From positions 9,614,451 through 9,678,450 of the forward strand of contig OY783213.1 of NCBI GenBank assembly GCA_963678705.1: a stretch of DNA of 64,000 nucleotides. The letters run 5' to 3'. How positions within the stretch are numbered: the stretch's first letter is position 1; every line of letters begins with the position of its first letter. Under the pieces are notes generated by a model that ran no database searches, had not been told where the DNA came from, and saw nothing but the letters and a program-made list of their open reading frames with translations. Positions 45,818-58,700 of this stretch are shown here, one piece after another. This stretch comes from Panorpa germanica. Its lineage: Eukaryota > Arthropoda > Insecta > Mecoptera > Panorpidae. The position numbers and the translations under genes were made by a program.

Positions 45818-46210
45818 ATGTCACAATTAGAAAGTATTCCCGGAAAATATGTTCCCTGTGTTACAGAGCAATTTCACAACCCAATTATTCCTTGGCGAGT
45901 GTACAATCGACGCCGTCGATATTCGCTGGATATCGAACAGTTCAAACCGGTTAAGATGCGGGATGCCCAGTAGCATTTCAGAACAAATACGTTTTGTTTG
46001 CGACAAAACGCATACAAATACAAAGACCCGGATAAAATACAAGTCATAAACCGTTCCCAGCTTCCAATAGCATCACATACATCAGCATCCATTGCGGTCC
46101 AGGGTCAAGAGATGATAAACAAGGACAACACTAAAGATGGTCAAAGGAATTACAGCAATGTTTCTTGCTGTAACGGATTTTATGTAAAAAGAAACAAGAA
46201 GTACTTGTAA
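45818..46210 (+). CDS. Possible small gene or pseudogene with an internal TAG
   Basis: An ATG at 45818 opens 51 codons ending in TAG at 45971-45973. The product is basic, with IPGKYVPCVTEQFHNPIIPW and a run VYNRRRRYSLDIEQF. In the same frame the sequence stays open for 78 more codons to TAA at 46208-46210, followed by AATAAATAAA, a possible polyadenylation signal. The whole piece is richer in G+C than its flanks. The minus strand is also open here (45827-46092). I do not recognise the protein. Options are a short gene with a long 3' UTR, a one-exon retrocopy inactivated by one TAG, a stop-readthrough gene, or chance. Confidence 0.3.
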
Positions 46211-46419
46211 ATAAATAAAGTAAAGGTATGGACTTGACCTTTCGATTGGAAGATTCATACACTGAGATTTGTATTTATTTATTAACTGGCTTCTAGAATT
46301 GAGAACAGGGTTCAGGTTTGCGTAGCTCGCATCTAACGCATTGTATTTATCGTATATCTATGGATAAGGAGTGAAACGAGATCTTTCTTTTCTCTTCTTG
46401 ATGAATCAATAGAACTGAC

Positions 46420-46500
46420 AACAACGAAACCCAGAAAATTTAGCGCTGATCCGGGAATCTAACCTGAAAAGACAGTATCAGATCACTGTGCTATGACGTA
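46420..46500 (-). repeat. tRNA-derived SINE, copy 1 (decayed)
   Basis: On the minus strand, TAGCACAGTGAT (46493-46482) resembles a pol III A box and GGTTAGATTCC (46464-46454) a B box, followed by CGGATCAGCGC and AAATTTTCTGGG, shared with the copy at 51750-51847. The gap between the boxes is shorter than in copy 2, so part has been lost. Confidence 0.6.
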
Positions 46501-48393
46501 TTGAAATATAATATTAATTGCAGTATTTAACAATTTACTTAGTAGTATTTCCTATGACTATGAAATTTATATTTCAACATTTAAGACCAATAATACTTCT
46601 AGTTTTTTTCTTCAATATTATAATTAGTCTTTTATTATTTTATCTTCTGAATGTTTCATCATTTTAAATGACTTTTTATCACATTGGATTATCTCTTGTA
46701 TTGATTTCACATTAATTATATTGATTACAATCTAATTCCTCTTCTGTTTTTGTTCCTAAGACTGGACAAGCACCAACCAAGCAACCAATGCTCATAGATC
46801 TTTATAGAAGAGAATTCTTCGTTTTATCACAAATCGATTAAATGATAATTATCTCTGTTTATAATGGATTTATTATATTCAATACATTTTATTATAAATC
46901 CTAATGGATTTTAACAAATATTAAGTTCGTAGACAAGTTCTCTTATAAAGAGAGTGGACCTAATGTTGTGTTTATAAAGTTAGAGACTTTTAAAGAGATA
47001 TCTGTATCATAGATACATATTTTTGATACGTAGTTTTGGCTTTATAAAAAATGTCCGCAAATCAAGGAAGTCACAAAAATCTTTTTTTATTATGTAAAAA
47101 AGTCAAACCTAATTTAAAGTAAGTTTCAATATAAGTGTAGTAAATTTTTCAACTGATTTTGAAATTGAAATTTGATTATATGCCTTTTAATTATTATTAT
47201 TCTTATTATTGCGATTTCTACAGTTACATTAGACAGATCTCACACTATTTGTAATATAATAATTGTATGTTTTTGTAGATTTGTTTCTTTTTAATTTATT
47301 TATCATTTGATGAGTTTATTCTTTCAATTATTATATTGGAATAGGTGATCAGAGCATCGCCAATATATATTTCTTTATTAAAAAACATGATGAAGACAGA
47401 AAATAGCTGCGAAATTCGATGACGGATTTATCCGATAATTCACGAATGAAACATATGCTTAATAAACAAATTACAATTTTACAGTATTTCTTAAATGCTT
47501 AAAAATCGATTAATTTTAAATTATGAATATATTATTAAACGAATTTATTAAATTAGGTACAGTGGCATTAATCAGCATTATTCGGAGGCAAGCAGGATAA
47601 TTAGAATTTCACCGACACGAAAATCTGCAATTAATAGCAATTACAATTTCTGAATCCAAAAAATAATATTAAAAATTAATTTAATAACATGACCATCTAA
47701 TTATGGAATGAATTGAATTAAATTACATGTAATATTCACTTGGAATAATTGTATATCAAAATTAAAATAACGCATATAAAGTTAATATAAAATATGTATG
47801 TATTTACCTTCCAGGTTTATGTACAAATAACATATCTAGAGATGTAATTTAGAAACTGAAATTACCAAGTTAATATTTTAATGCAATGTCAACGATCGTC
47901 ACACGTGCTCGTTAACATCATATTTTTACACGTGAGACATTTAATGGCCTCTCTCTTTCGCTTTTGGAAGAATGCGAAAGTAGTTTTAATGTTATTTCCT
48001 AATTTGCGTAACTGTCTCTTGGGAATTGCACAGATCTTCCTACTTTGAAGGAAGATGATATTGCAATACACGCAGCTGAAATAAGTCAAGGAATGTTTCA
48101 GCAGGATTGCTGTTAGAAATAGTTTAAAGCGGCTATCACAAAGATTAGTGATTTTATAAACAAGAAGAAAACTTTATAATTTCAGTTAAGAAAAGCTAAT
48201 ACACTTAATCATGGGCGTCCACAAAAAATGTTACAGGAAGGACAAATTTAAAAATGTCAAACTTAACATTTCAATCAGTATTACGTGTCTTACATACATC
48301 TAAAGTGCAGTAGAAATAATTTTAAGAAAAAAAGAGCTCTCTAGATATAATTATGCAAAAATATCCTGCTACTGTATTTAAATGACTATATTA
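46501..48393. other. Non-coding stretch
   Basis: No recognisable gene; the minus frame 47889-48089 has four scattered cysteines and basic residues but no known motif. Confidence 0.4.
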
Positions 48394-48805
48394 GTATTAT
48401 TATTATTATTAATAATTGTTCGCCTTTCGGCTTTACAATCTACATTCTTAATACATTTCATAGAACTTCAACTTAAAATTAAACTTAAACTATTCTAAGT
48501 AAAGTAAAGTACTCTCTGCTTCTTCTTCTCTTGACCCTCTTCCTTTATTTTCCCTAGTCTTCCTTCATTCTCACCGTTTCCTCACCTCTTGTCTTCCTTG
48601 TCTCCTCTCGACAGACCCTCTATTATCTTTTCACTATCCTTCCTGCCATCTCTCTTCGTTTTCACTTCTCCACTTATGTCTATCACAGGCCTCGACGCTC
48701 TGTCTTTACTATTTCCTCTTGACTCTCTTACTTTACTCTTTCCTTCTTGACTCTCTACCTTTACTATGTTATTATTGTCTCTATCTCCGTCATCTACCTC
48801 TTTTT
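48394..48805 (-). mobile_element. LINE-A 3' fragment, copy 4, with (TAA)n tail
   Basis: Minus-strand 3' end GATTGTAAAGCCGAAAGGCG followed by AACAATTATTAATAATAATA. The rest is purine-rich on that strand and heavily eroded, with no finger motif left. Confidence 0.72.
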
Positions 48806-49447
48806 ATATTAGTATGATCCGGTTAATTCCAAACATTGATTAGAATCTTAATATTTCATCGTATTGTCCAATGTACAAATCCTACAGTCCCGCTCATCAT
48901 AATTATATCTTTATCTGAAAGATTTTATAATTAGAATTATCAATTCACAAACATGTCTCTTATCAATAATTCCATCTTTCGTTAAATGACGTCCTAAATA
49001 CGTCCTTTCATTAATTAGCGATTCTACTACACAGATATTTCAATGTGACATCATTTCATTGTTTTATGAAAGTAATTCAAACAAAATCCTTTTTCTTGTA
49101 ATTTTTGCTGTATAATTAAGATTTTTTTTATATAACACATTAAGCCAATGTATCTTAGAAATGTGATAAAACGTTATACATACCTCCTGGAAAGATGAGT
49201 CATGCGGATTGTTTTGCTACATTTACGAATCATCAAGTATTCATTATTTACTTGGTTTGTCATGGAGCTAGTCGCGAAGTAGGTTTATTCATTTATCTTT
49301 TAATTACTTTTATCTTAATTGCAAAACGTAAACATCATACGTGTAAACTACAACGTTTAAACGCAACGTTTAAATTAGGAAAACTAGTTTAATTTATTTA
49401 TGGACTACAAAAATTAACCAAAGATAGTTTAAAAAAAGAGAAGCATT
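48806..49447. other. Non-coding stretch
   Basis: No recognisable gene or repeat; the frame 49195-49392 is short and without motifs. Confidence 0.45.
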
Positions 49448-49913
49448 AAGTATCATTCCCACTCACTGCTTTAATTTAATTTTGTATTTATTTAAATTGT
49501 TTAGCATATGGAAATACGCGTAGTCATTCACGGTACCATTTTTAATTTAATAAGTTTTCTTAGTTTTTTTAGAACCTTATAAAGTCCAATGTTTTAAATT
49601 AAAAATATTAAACTAAGAAAAACTATATTATATTATAATATCCAAAATGTGACAATCTGTCAAAATGCAGTAGGATTTATATTTAAAAGAAGTTAAATGT
49701 CAGTTTGTCAAAAATAAAGAAATAAAAACAATTTCTATTACTAATTGTTATTAAAAACAGCAATTTTAATTATTTCACCTTCTATTTTGTCCAACTGTAG
49801 AACTGTCAAAATTTATATCAATAAAGACACATGTGCACCAACTAAATTAACTAAACGATTAGATATATTAGATAAAAACAGTAAATTAAATATCAAAGCA
49901 GTGCAAAGTAAAA
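49448..49913 (+). mobile_element. TIR element family M, copy 4 (right end lost)
   Basis: It begins AAGTATCATTCCCACTCACTG and follows the family interior to about AAATATCAAAGCAGTG, where the right inverted repeat should start but is absent. The frame 49745-49951 is within the repeat. Confidence 0.75.
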
Positions 49914-51749
49914 GTAAAATTAGAAAAGAAGTAACGAATCTGCATGAATGACCGACCTCTGAAGATATAGATGATGTTATTCAAATTCGTATACAAAAAG
50001 TTTATTTTTTGTTCATAAATTAGCATATTTACAAAATGTTTATAATTGGATTAGCCTATTCCTTAATTATATGGTGCCTAGCTTTCGTCTGTATAAACAT
50101 TGTCGCTGTCTTGCGTGTTTGTGTTGAGAAAAATGATTAAGAAACCTTAATTTGTTGTAGTTATATTTTAGATAAAAAAAAGTTTGCTTTTCTCCGTTTT
50201 GTGTGGCATGTGCTTACAGAATTATGTCTTTCGGTAGTCTGTATTTAATTTTGAAGGATAGGCTATCGTGTGTGTACTGTCCCAGATGTTATATTACTGG
50301 ATTATCATTGGCCGGCCAACACATTACTTTAAAATATATTATAATCAATCAAAAACTTACCGTTGCTTTGTCACACTCAGGATTATCAAACTCGTACAAA
50401 TTCACGGTCATCCAGTTTGATTTTTGTACACTTTCCTATCGGCGTTATTTACATAGACAGTTGGATGTTTTGTTATCAGTGTTTGTACGGTTAGCTTTGA
50501 CACAAGATAATAATTTGTGATATCATTGATTACCTTTATCTATTAGGTAGATTAGATTTTTAAAATTGAACCTCAATGTCTACGTGCAAATCCTAATCAG
50601 TGACCACATTTTGCATACCGTTACAGGTCGTTACATAAATCGTGATCCATTGTATTTTTGACAAAATTAAATATTTAGTGCAAGTGAATATTGACAAACG
50701 TTAAATTGTGCAGTGTTTTAATACGTAAGTGTTTTATTATTTCAGACATTTATTGTTCTGTAGTTTTAGTCTTAAATATTATTTGTTAATCGTACGAATT
50801 AAATGTTTGTTTTATAAACAAATATAAATAATGTTATTTAACAAAATGCTTTTGTTCTGGTTTTAATCTTTTTATTATATATAACTAAATGTTGTTGTTA
50901 TAAGTTTTACTTTAATATTAAAAACGATAACAATTCTTTCTTTATAATTTCTATTCGTGAAAAGTATTTTAAACTTATATGTACGCGTAGGCTGCAGTAG
51001 CAGTTTTAAGAAGAATAAAAAGAGTTCATGCGTAGTTTTGTTTCTTCCCAATTGCATTTGTATCATTAATAAACAACTGAACTTACTTCTGGACATTTTT
51101 AAATGATCCTTGTATATAAACCTCCGGTTTGAAAATTTATTTTTATGTTCATATTAATTTAATAGTTTACTTTTGGTATCATTTGCCTGTGGGTGGCCAC
51201 AACTCAGTAGCTCTTCTATTATCGGATTATACCTAATATGGATGTCAACTAAAGTTTTTGGTTAATTATTAAGAGCTCTAACAAACCCACCCACGTCCTA
51301 TTTAAGTTGAAATATGAGTCATTAATTTTATTATTACTTTTATACAAGGCAAAATATTAATTATAGTTCAATTTATGAGATCGCTTCGATATGAAGATGA
51401 ACCTTTTCGTTTCTTATACATTATAGAAAAATTAGTGAGACTGTGCTTTTTCAGTGTATCGTAAATTTATTCAGCTCATCTTTTTTTAAGGATGAATCGA
51501 TATCTCATAAATATAATTATATTATTTTTGTCTCTAGTCGAAAGCCAACGTTAATAACTTATGTCATATTCTTATTGATCGGATCTGCCTGTGTTAAATC
51601 TTGATCGGATCATCTTTCATGACATCCTGCACTTATCGTTATGATATGTTGTTTTTTCTTAGATAGCTGTATATATTTTGCTAGCATTGTGTTGTGCAGT
51701 TTGTTTGATAATGAATGTACTTTTATTAAACGTTTAATTATTTAAATGG
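49914..51749. other. Non-coding stretch with one unassigned ORF
   Basis: The frame 50203-50520 (105 codons, plus, non-ATG first codon) encodes a peptide with LSCVYCPRCY and no family I recognise. No splice sites or neighbours support it. The rest is AT-rich. Confidence 0.4.
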
Positions 51750-51847
51750 ATAACAACCAAAACCAGAAAATATTGCGCTGGTCCGGGAATCGAACACAAA
51801 AACACAGCTGTTTCGCATCAAACATCAACACTCTCAGCCACTGCTGC
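51750..51847 (-). repeat. tRNA-derived SINE, copy 2
   Basis: On the minus strand an A box TGGCTGAGAGTG (51840-51829) and B box TGTTCGATTCC (51796-51786) lie 32 bp apart, normal for tRNA genes. The 5' GCAGCAG and downstream CGGACCAGCGC do not pair well as an acceptor stem, so this is a tRNA-derived SINE head and not a working tRNA. The body continues AATATTTTCTGGTTTTGG into AT-rich sequence. Confidence 0.72.
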
Positions 51848-52399
51848 TTTCTATCATTTAAATGATAAACTAGTGCTAGTTTGCAATTAAACTAACAATT
51901 AAAACATAGATTTACACGCTATTTCTGTTTAAATAAAAACCAATCGATAAATAATCCCGAAGTTGCTTTTTCATTAAAAACATTTTTTAGACATCACAAT
52001 AACAAACATGATTTATGATTCAGATTTTCTTTTAAAACCGTCGTAAATTACGTAAAAGATATCGATAAAAATGATAGTCAAGAAATAATTACTTATCACA
52101 TGTTTTTCAACTATTTCTTTAAGCTTTATTTTTCTTTCTCTTAAGCCTAGAAGCACAGTAGCTTACTGCTTTTATTACTTTCTTTACTCGTTCAATTGAA
52201 TGGTTATTAAAGTTATAAACGGGGAAGATTCGTAGTTCATTACCTACATAAATATGCTAATATCAACAATAAATAATGGAGATATTTAATACCTATAATA
52301 ACATAGTAAGTTAACCTTTAAAGATGATGACAAGATCGTGTTTCCATTTCACCACTTTTCGATTCACGGTTGTAGTATACGTTCAATTACTAATTTGCA
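51848..52399. other. Non-coding stretch
   Basis: AT-rich sequence with no recognisable content. Confidence 0.5.
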
Positions 52400-53090
52400 C
52401 TACGCCACGCAAAATTAAGGACCTGTATTTTAATTTAATAAATAAAAGTAATACCATAAAATTTATGTAGATACCGGGACATTGTGGAATAAGAGGAAAC
52501 GAAATTGCGGACAAATTGGTAAAGGAATCAATAAATTTGGAAATTGAGATGAAAGTGAAATTACCTTTATATGGAATTTTTAATATAATCAAAAAATTAA
52601 ACTTCAATTTGAGAAACCAAGATTTCATTAACAAAAGTCAGTTAAAAGGAAGAGATTATTATATGTAACATCCAAATTTAAGTAAGAAAAGAAGGTTTAA
52701 AAATTAGTCCCGCAAATTTATATCAACTATAATCAGAATCAAAAGTAATCATTGTAAAACTCCAGCTCATCTGTACAAAATTAATATTAAATCTGACGAT
52801 AGATGTCAATGTGGTGAAGAAGTAACTTTGGATCATATTATATTTCAATGCATAAATTATAGTTTAGAAAGATCAAAATTCAATAGTGAAATATTAGATG
52901 TGATCAAAACTTTTCCTGTTAATTCTAAATTTTTGTTAAGTGATTCAAAATTATTTAGTGAATTATTTAAATATTTAGAAATTTGTAAAATAAAATTATA
53001 AAATGTGAAATATGTAAAATAAAATATGTAATATATAGGATGGTGGCTATGACGAATAAAAGTCAAGGCAAATAAATAAATAAAAAAAAA
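52400..53090 (+). mobile_element. LINE-B 3' fragment, copy 2 (RNase H end and zinc finger)
   Basis: It encodes the C-terminal end of a non-LTR ORF2. The RNase H segment IPGHCGIRGNEIADKLVKES lies at about 52472-52531. The residue before it, normally W, is a TAG. After further frame breaks, 52795-53001 is open for 68 codons with RCQCGEEVTLDHIIFQC, a C-x-C-x7-H-x4-C finger, and ends in TAA. The 3' end is AAAGTCAAGGCAAATAAATA followed by an A-rich tail. It is 5'-truncated and dead. The minus-strand frames here are shadows. Confidence 0.8.
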
Positions 53091-55415
53091 GAAAATAATA
53101 ATTTACACTTTTAATGCTAAGAGAATAATGTGTAAAATCTTTCGTCAATTTGTGACGCACCCAGCACTGATATATTGTAAGAAACATGACGTTCTGGAAC
53201 GCATTGTACCAATCTCTTACAATGATGTGTCGCTAATCCATTCTGCTATGAGAGCCCTCAAACGGATATAATTAGAACTGATTGAGCATGTAATCGAAAT
53301 ATGTATTGTATATCGCAGTACTACGGAAATAATGATCTATTTTAATATGAAAAGAGAAACTTTACTCAGATAATTAATGTAGATCGCTTGTTGCGTGTCT
53401 GTACTTGTCCGAGTAGAGATAATGTGTTTGTTTTTGTACTGATTAGATATTAGACATACAATAAGACATCCGGATGCAATTTTATAGGTTGGAAAATAAT
53501 AGTCTATTAACAATATTACCTTAGATATAACCTGGGGTTTTCAATGTATGATTGATGATTACTTTTTACTGAGATGTGGTCAATACTTTGTATTGCCGAC
53601 TACTCATTAAAAATATAATGTTGACCTGTGCTCTATGACCTCCATTAATCTGACGTACTGCGGTAAAAGTTTTGCTGAACTGTTTTATGCAAATTATATA
53701 CTTTTTCATTTTCTAATTTGCAAAGTTTGTATACTTTGAAACTAAATGGTATTTAGATAGATCTTATAAAGATTTTCTAAACAGTCCCATCATCATCATA
53801 AGAGCTGGACCGTAACTATTATATCTCCTATATTTATAATTTATGGTATTTTATGTGAAATGAAAAGTTAACTATTTTATAACAAAGATATGTAATAATT
53901 TAAAGTTGACATTTTGAAAGTATGAAAATTTATTACTCTATAAATTTGAGTTATGAATTTATGCTTTCAATTTAATTACATTTAATTTTTACTAGATGCC
54001 ACAGTGTAAGTACGCTGTAAAAGAAATGAATAAGGAATTTGAAAAGATTTTGATATATAGCGTTCATAATTATTAAGAAATTTCACTTTTAGTTCTATAT
54101 TGTCAAAAATACATTAAAAAAGTTCTACATTTTCGACATGTTCTCGTAGAAAAGATTTGCGATCTTATTCTTAGTTTAATAGTCTCTAAGTTAAGCTATT
54201 TTACAAGCATACAGAATATTTCTCTTAACGACTTAGTAAGGTCGTTATTGTCATTTCCAGAATTGCCACAAATGTGAACAGCTTTTCTTTATGTTTAATT
54301 AATTTCATCAATAACTTAGCTTGGAAGGAAGAAGAATTAAAAATGAAAGTGAAATAGAAGATTTTAGACCAACAACATATAAAGAAGATCATGCTTGAAG
54401 ATATCAAACGTTTCTTAAAATAATAGAGGCCACTCTATTTTCTTAACAATACATACTTATTAGTTAAAGAAGTAATACAAATTGTACGCTTCCTAATAAT
54501 CATTAGCTTACAATGCTTTCTCCTTCTAAATAAATAAAACATATCTAAGAATATACATGATACACATAGTTCATATTAAGTTATACTTGAAGTGTAGAGA
54601 TCTTATCGAATTGACAATTAGCTTAGTCAACATTTGTCATTGTCGTTATTAACAATAAAACCATGCAAATAGTTGCTGAGGTTTACAAACAAGTGGCAAT
54701 AATATCAAGTATTTACTTAAATACATTATATTACTTACATTATTATAAGCACATGCAAATATTCCACTGACCATTAAATTCAAACATCACATAGTTTACT
54801 AAAGAAATCGTTGAAATTGTCATCACAAAGTAAATAAACTGAAACAAATATCTATCCCTTTCTATCTTCCTAACAAAGAAATGAAATGCGGTGATTTATA
54901 ATTTGGTTTAATGTCTTACAGTATTGAATCAGTCATGTGTTCTAGTTCCTGCATTTTAATAGCTTAGTGTTTTTCCTGGCCTTTAACTTTTATCACGCTA
55001 TGCCTTAAATTATTTACAAATAGATTCAGTTGTTAAGCTTTCTCTTGTCTGTATCTGTCAAGTTTAATTGTCTGTGTTTTTCATAAAACTTTATTAATAT
55101 AAAGAAGTAGAATATTACATTAAATAGGGTAGGGATCAAAATCTCCAGTAGCCTAAACTTTATTGATAACTAAACTACATTTTTAACGACCAAAGTGTTG
55201 CCCGAAGTTGAAATAATTGAAAATAACTACTATCTGGTGTTAATATCGTTAACTTAAAGATAACCTAATCTAAAACTTTAAAATTATTTAAGTAAACCAT
55301 TTTAAAGACTAAATATTCCTTAATAAACCCTTTTAAATCTCAATAAGGCATCTTTATTTAGACCTTATTGTCTAATGTTCAATATTCACACCAATTTAGG
55401 ACTTGTGTAATGTAT
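53091..55415. other. Long non-coding stretch
   Basis: No recognisable gene; 53150-53280 is slightly GC-richer but unassigned. Confidence 0.5.
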
Positions 55416-55716
55416 AATTATTTTTTAATAACTCCTTATATATGTTAGAGATATTAACAACAAGTAATTTGTCTCTTTAATTATTAAAGGGATTCAACGT
55501 TTTAGAACATTCCAAGGCATAACTCTTATCGATAGACAAAATAACTGACCTATCCCTAGAATAGTACAGATATGTTACGTCATAAATATGGCCGACACCT
55601 GTAGCGCTAAAACTGCAATTCGAATTTTTAATTGCTATATCTCCGTCAACATTTAGATATTTAATAAAATAGACACGCCAATAGACATTTATTGACATCA
55701 ATTTCAATCAACAATG
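55416..55716 (+). repeat. Repeat D, copy 1
   Basis: It matches 59896-60427: AATTATTTTTTAATAACTCC at the start, TTTAATTATTAAAGGGATTC in the middle, GCGCTAAAACT and AAATAGACACGCCAATA towards the end. 301 bp, non-coding; the minus frame 55477-55707 is inside the repeat. Confidence 0.8.
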
Positions 55717-58700
55717 TGAGAATTCAACCCCTAAAAAATGAGTACACAAGCACTTTATGCAAGAGAGTTGCTTTTATGATTCTTGTTTTTATTCTACTAG
55801 CTTCAGAGGTACTATAAAACTGTGCTTATACTTTTTTTAATTTTAAATTTCTTAACTGTAATAATTAGTAATAGTATCTTTTCATATACGTCACTTTACC
55901 TCTAAATGTAGAAGGTGTAATACTTGGAGGTAAATTGGAGCTTTCTTTTATAGGATTTTTTCATTTGAAATAAAATCTTTCAGCCTTAAATATGTATGAA
56001 TATAAATTGGTAAATATTACTTTGAAAGTATTAGAATAATTTATTTAATTAATCCATATTTGATATTAGAAAATACTGGTTGTTCATTTTTGATTCTCTT
56101 TTGTGTTCGTGATGGACAATAAATTGAATTTAAAATTTAACATTTATATATTCACAATTATATCTTATTCAAATGTAATTATACAATTAGAAATGTGTGT
56201 TATATTTTAATACATAAATTTCATTCTACAAACAGGGAGTGGTAAAAATTTTATTTTATCTATGGTATTTTAACTGAAATGAACAAAAGAAATGTGTACC
56301 ATTCTAAAATACTATCACAAAAGATAAATTGATAAATATTGAGTCATGTTTTAAATTTATTATAAATATTGTAAATACCTGTCAAAAAGTAATTGCAGCC
56401 CAAATAAAAATCTGAAGTACAGATTAATGTATACAACTATAAGCATGACCGTGGCCGCACACGTCGATACTATAAATAAACATGAAATAAATTCTAATTG
56501 AATCGATACGAGAAGCGCTGGAGTCTGCCGTCTCCAGGCTACTACTTTTTAAATGTCAGTGGGTTACCTTATTTATTAGGGAGATTAATATTAGGAAATA
56601 ATCAAACTCTAAACTAAAGCAAACATTTTTAAATATACTGTACTACCAGAGCCGCTCTGTGGATGAAAGGTGCTCTTGTGCAAAAAGCTTTTTGATTAGA
56701 CTTGCTACTTATCTAATAATAAATGTTTTATAGAGCTGGTTAAATCTGTATTAATGCGATTAATGTATTGTTACTTTTGACGTAATATTTTTTTATATTA
56801 GAGTTCGAAATTAAGAGTTTGCATTTAAATTAGTAAAGTGAAATTGAGGGAACTGTCAACATTTGAACCTGTCGCACACTGCAAGCGTATTTAAGCGACT
56901 TTTGCAAGCGGCAAAGCCATCCGAATACGTGCGTTACGTAGGTCTCATGGTGGAGGCGAATTTTAGTCAATGAATATAATGGAATGGGATATGAAAGAGA
57001 ATGCAAGAGTCTGTTTCATAACAGTGGTGTATCGATAAAAATTAAAGTAAATGTTTGCTCTTTTGATAAGTTATGTTAGTGCAAAACAACTCCAATACAC
57101 CCTATAGTACACAAGTTTAACTTGACGTACTGTCGTATCGGTACGTCGCTTAAATACGCTTGCAGTGTTCGACAGGCCTTATTCTTAAACGACCGTAACT
57201 AACTTCAAAGATTCTTGCATACGTGTGCGTATGTTTTGGAAGGGGTACACTCATATTAAAATAACAAATTATATTTCTAATAATATTTATTTTTATTATC
57301 AAAAAACAATATCAACCCGCGGGCCTTAGTTTTTCGCCGTCTGTAATATGGTAGATCAAATGCATTTGCACGCATATAATAAATATCTCATTAAATCCAT
57401 CTTGGTTCTCTCATTATTACTGTACCACCATATGTGCTAGCTTTGCCGCAATTCCTGGCTCGTAACCTATTCAATGCAGGTACGTACCATGAATTGTGCA
57501 TTCATTGAAATAAATAAGTACAAAAAACTGTTTAGCCGTTGTGTGCCTGCTTTTGTTAAGTATACAGTTAAGCATCGTTCTGCTAATTATTATTACAGTT
57601 TAAATGTAACACGGTCTGCTGCACAAACAATTAAAATTCATAAAAAATATACGATACTTTATATATATTATTGTGCATGAAAAGTTTAGCTGTTCACTGA
57701 GTTACTTATGATTTGAAATAGAAAGGAGTTGAATATTGTTGCGTAAGTTTTAAACAATATTTAAAGTAAATAGTATAGTATTATGTATATTAAAAAACTA
57801 GGTTTGTAGATATTCGTGCTGTATTCCTCTTATACAATGTTCGGAATATATCACTCCAACGCAATTAACTAGTCGGGACCTCGCATTCGTCTGTTCATTT
57901 ATTTTTGCTTATTTTATTTTAAGCGTTACAATAAAAAGTTATTAACGAAAGTTGTAGATAATATGATTATCTACAAAAAAGCTCTTGATAAAATTTTTGT
58001 AGAAGTTATGGTTTTCAAGATAAACAAATAAAAGTGATTACACTATTATTTTCAAGATAGCAGTGTGTCCCACCCCAAAAAAATAAATTAAAATCCAGGA
58101 AATCCAAGAATTTGCACTATTCGATACCAGATTTACAAGACTAATTAGAATGTTTTAGTTAATGACGGCTTAATAATTGTCTGCGCGATGAGGTAGAAAA
58201 CGAACCTTGGGATTACCCTGTAGCAAGCTTGAATCTATCATTGCAACATCTATGTTGTGTTTCATGTAAGATTAAGTAAAAATATATATTGTTCTTTTTT
58301 ACATTTGAAAAGTACATTGATCTGTATCTTAAAAATAAAACATATTTCCAAATGAATGAAGTAATCAATTGCCTACTAATTTGTCTACTTCTATTGAACC
58401 AGCTGCATCGATTTATTTAAAAACATGAACATATAAACACTTATTTAACAACAAATTCTTTAATTTATTTTAAATATCTATATCGTTGTCCAAAACCAAA
58501 AAAAAAAATATAACATTTAAAATTGATGGCCGCTCAATTACCTCGCCCAGAACAATTTGACATAATTTTCGGTCGGTGAAGTTTATACCCATACAATCCA
58601 AGTGATCTGACGCACGACATTAGCTCCAAGCTAGAACATTTAAATAAAGTACCTCATTCCATCACCACGACTAAAACGCTGCGATCGCCGAGTACCTCAT

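Noticed and set aside
51750..51847. Functional tRNA gene
   Set aside because: Pol III boxes are present but the acceptor and T stems do not pair and no anticodon arm is evident; better read as a SINE.
52383..53066. Minus-strand frames of 83 and 69 codons
   Set aside because: Antisense of LINE-B copy 2.
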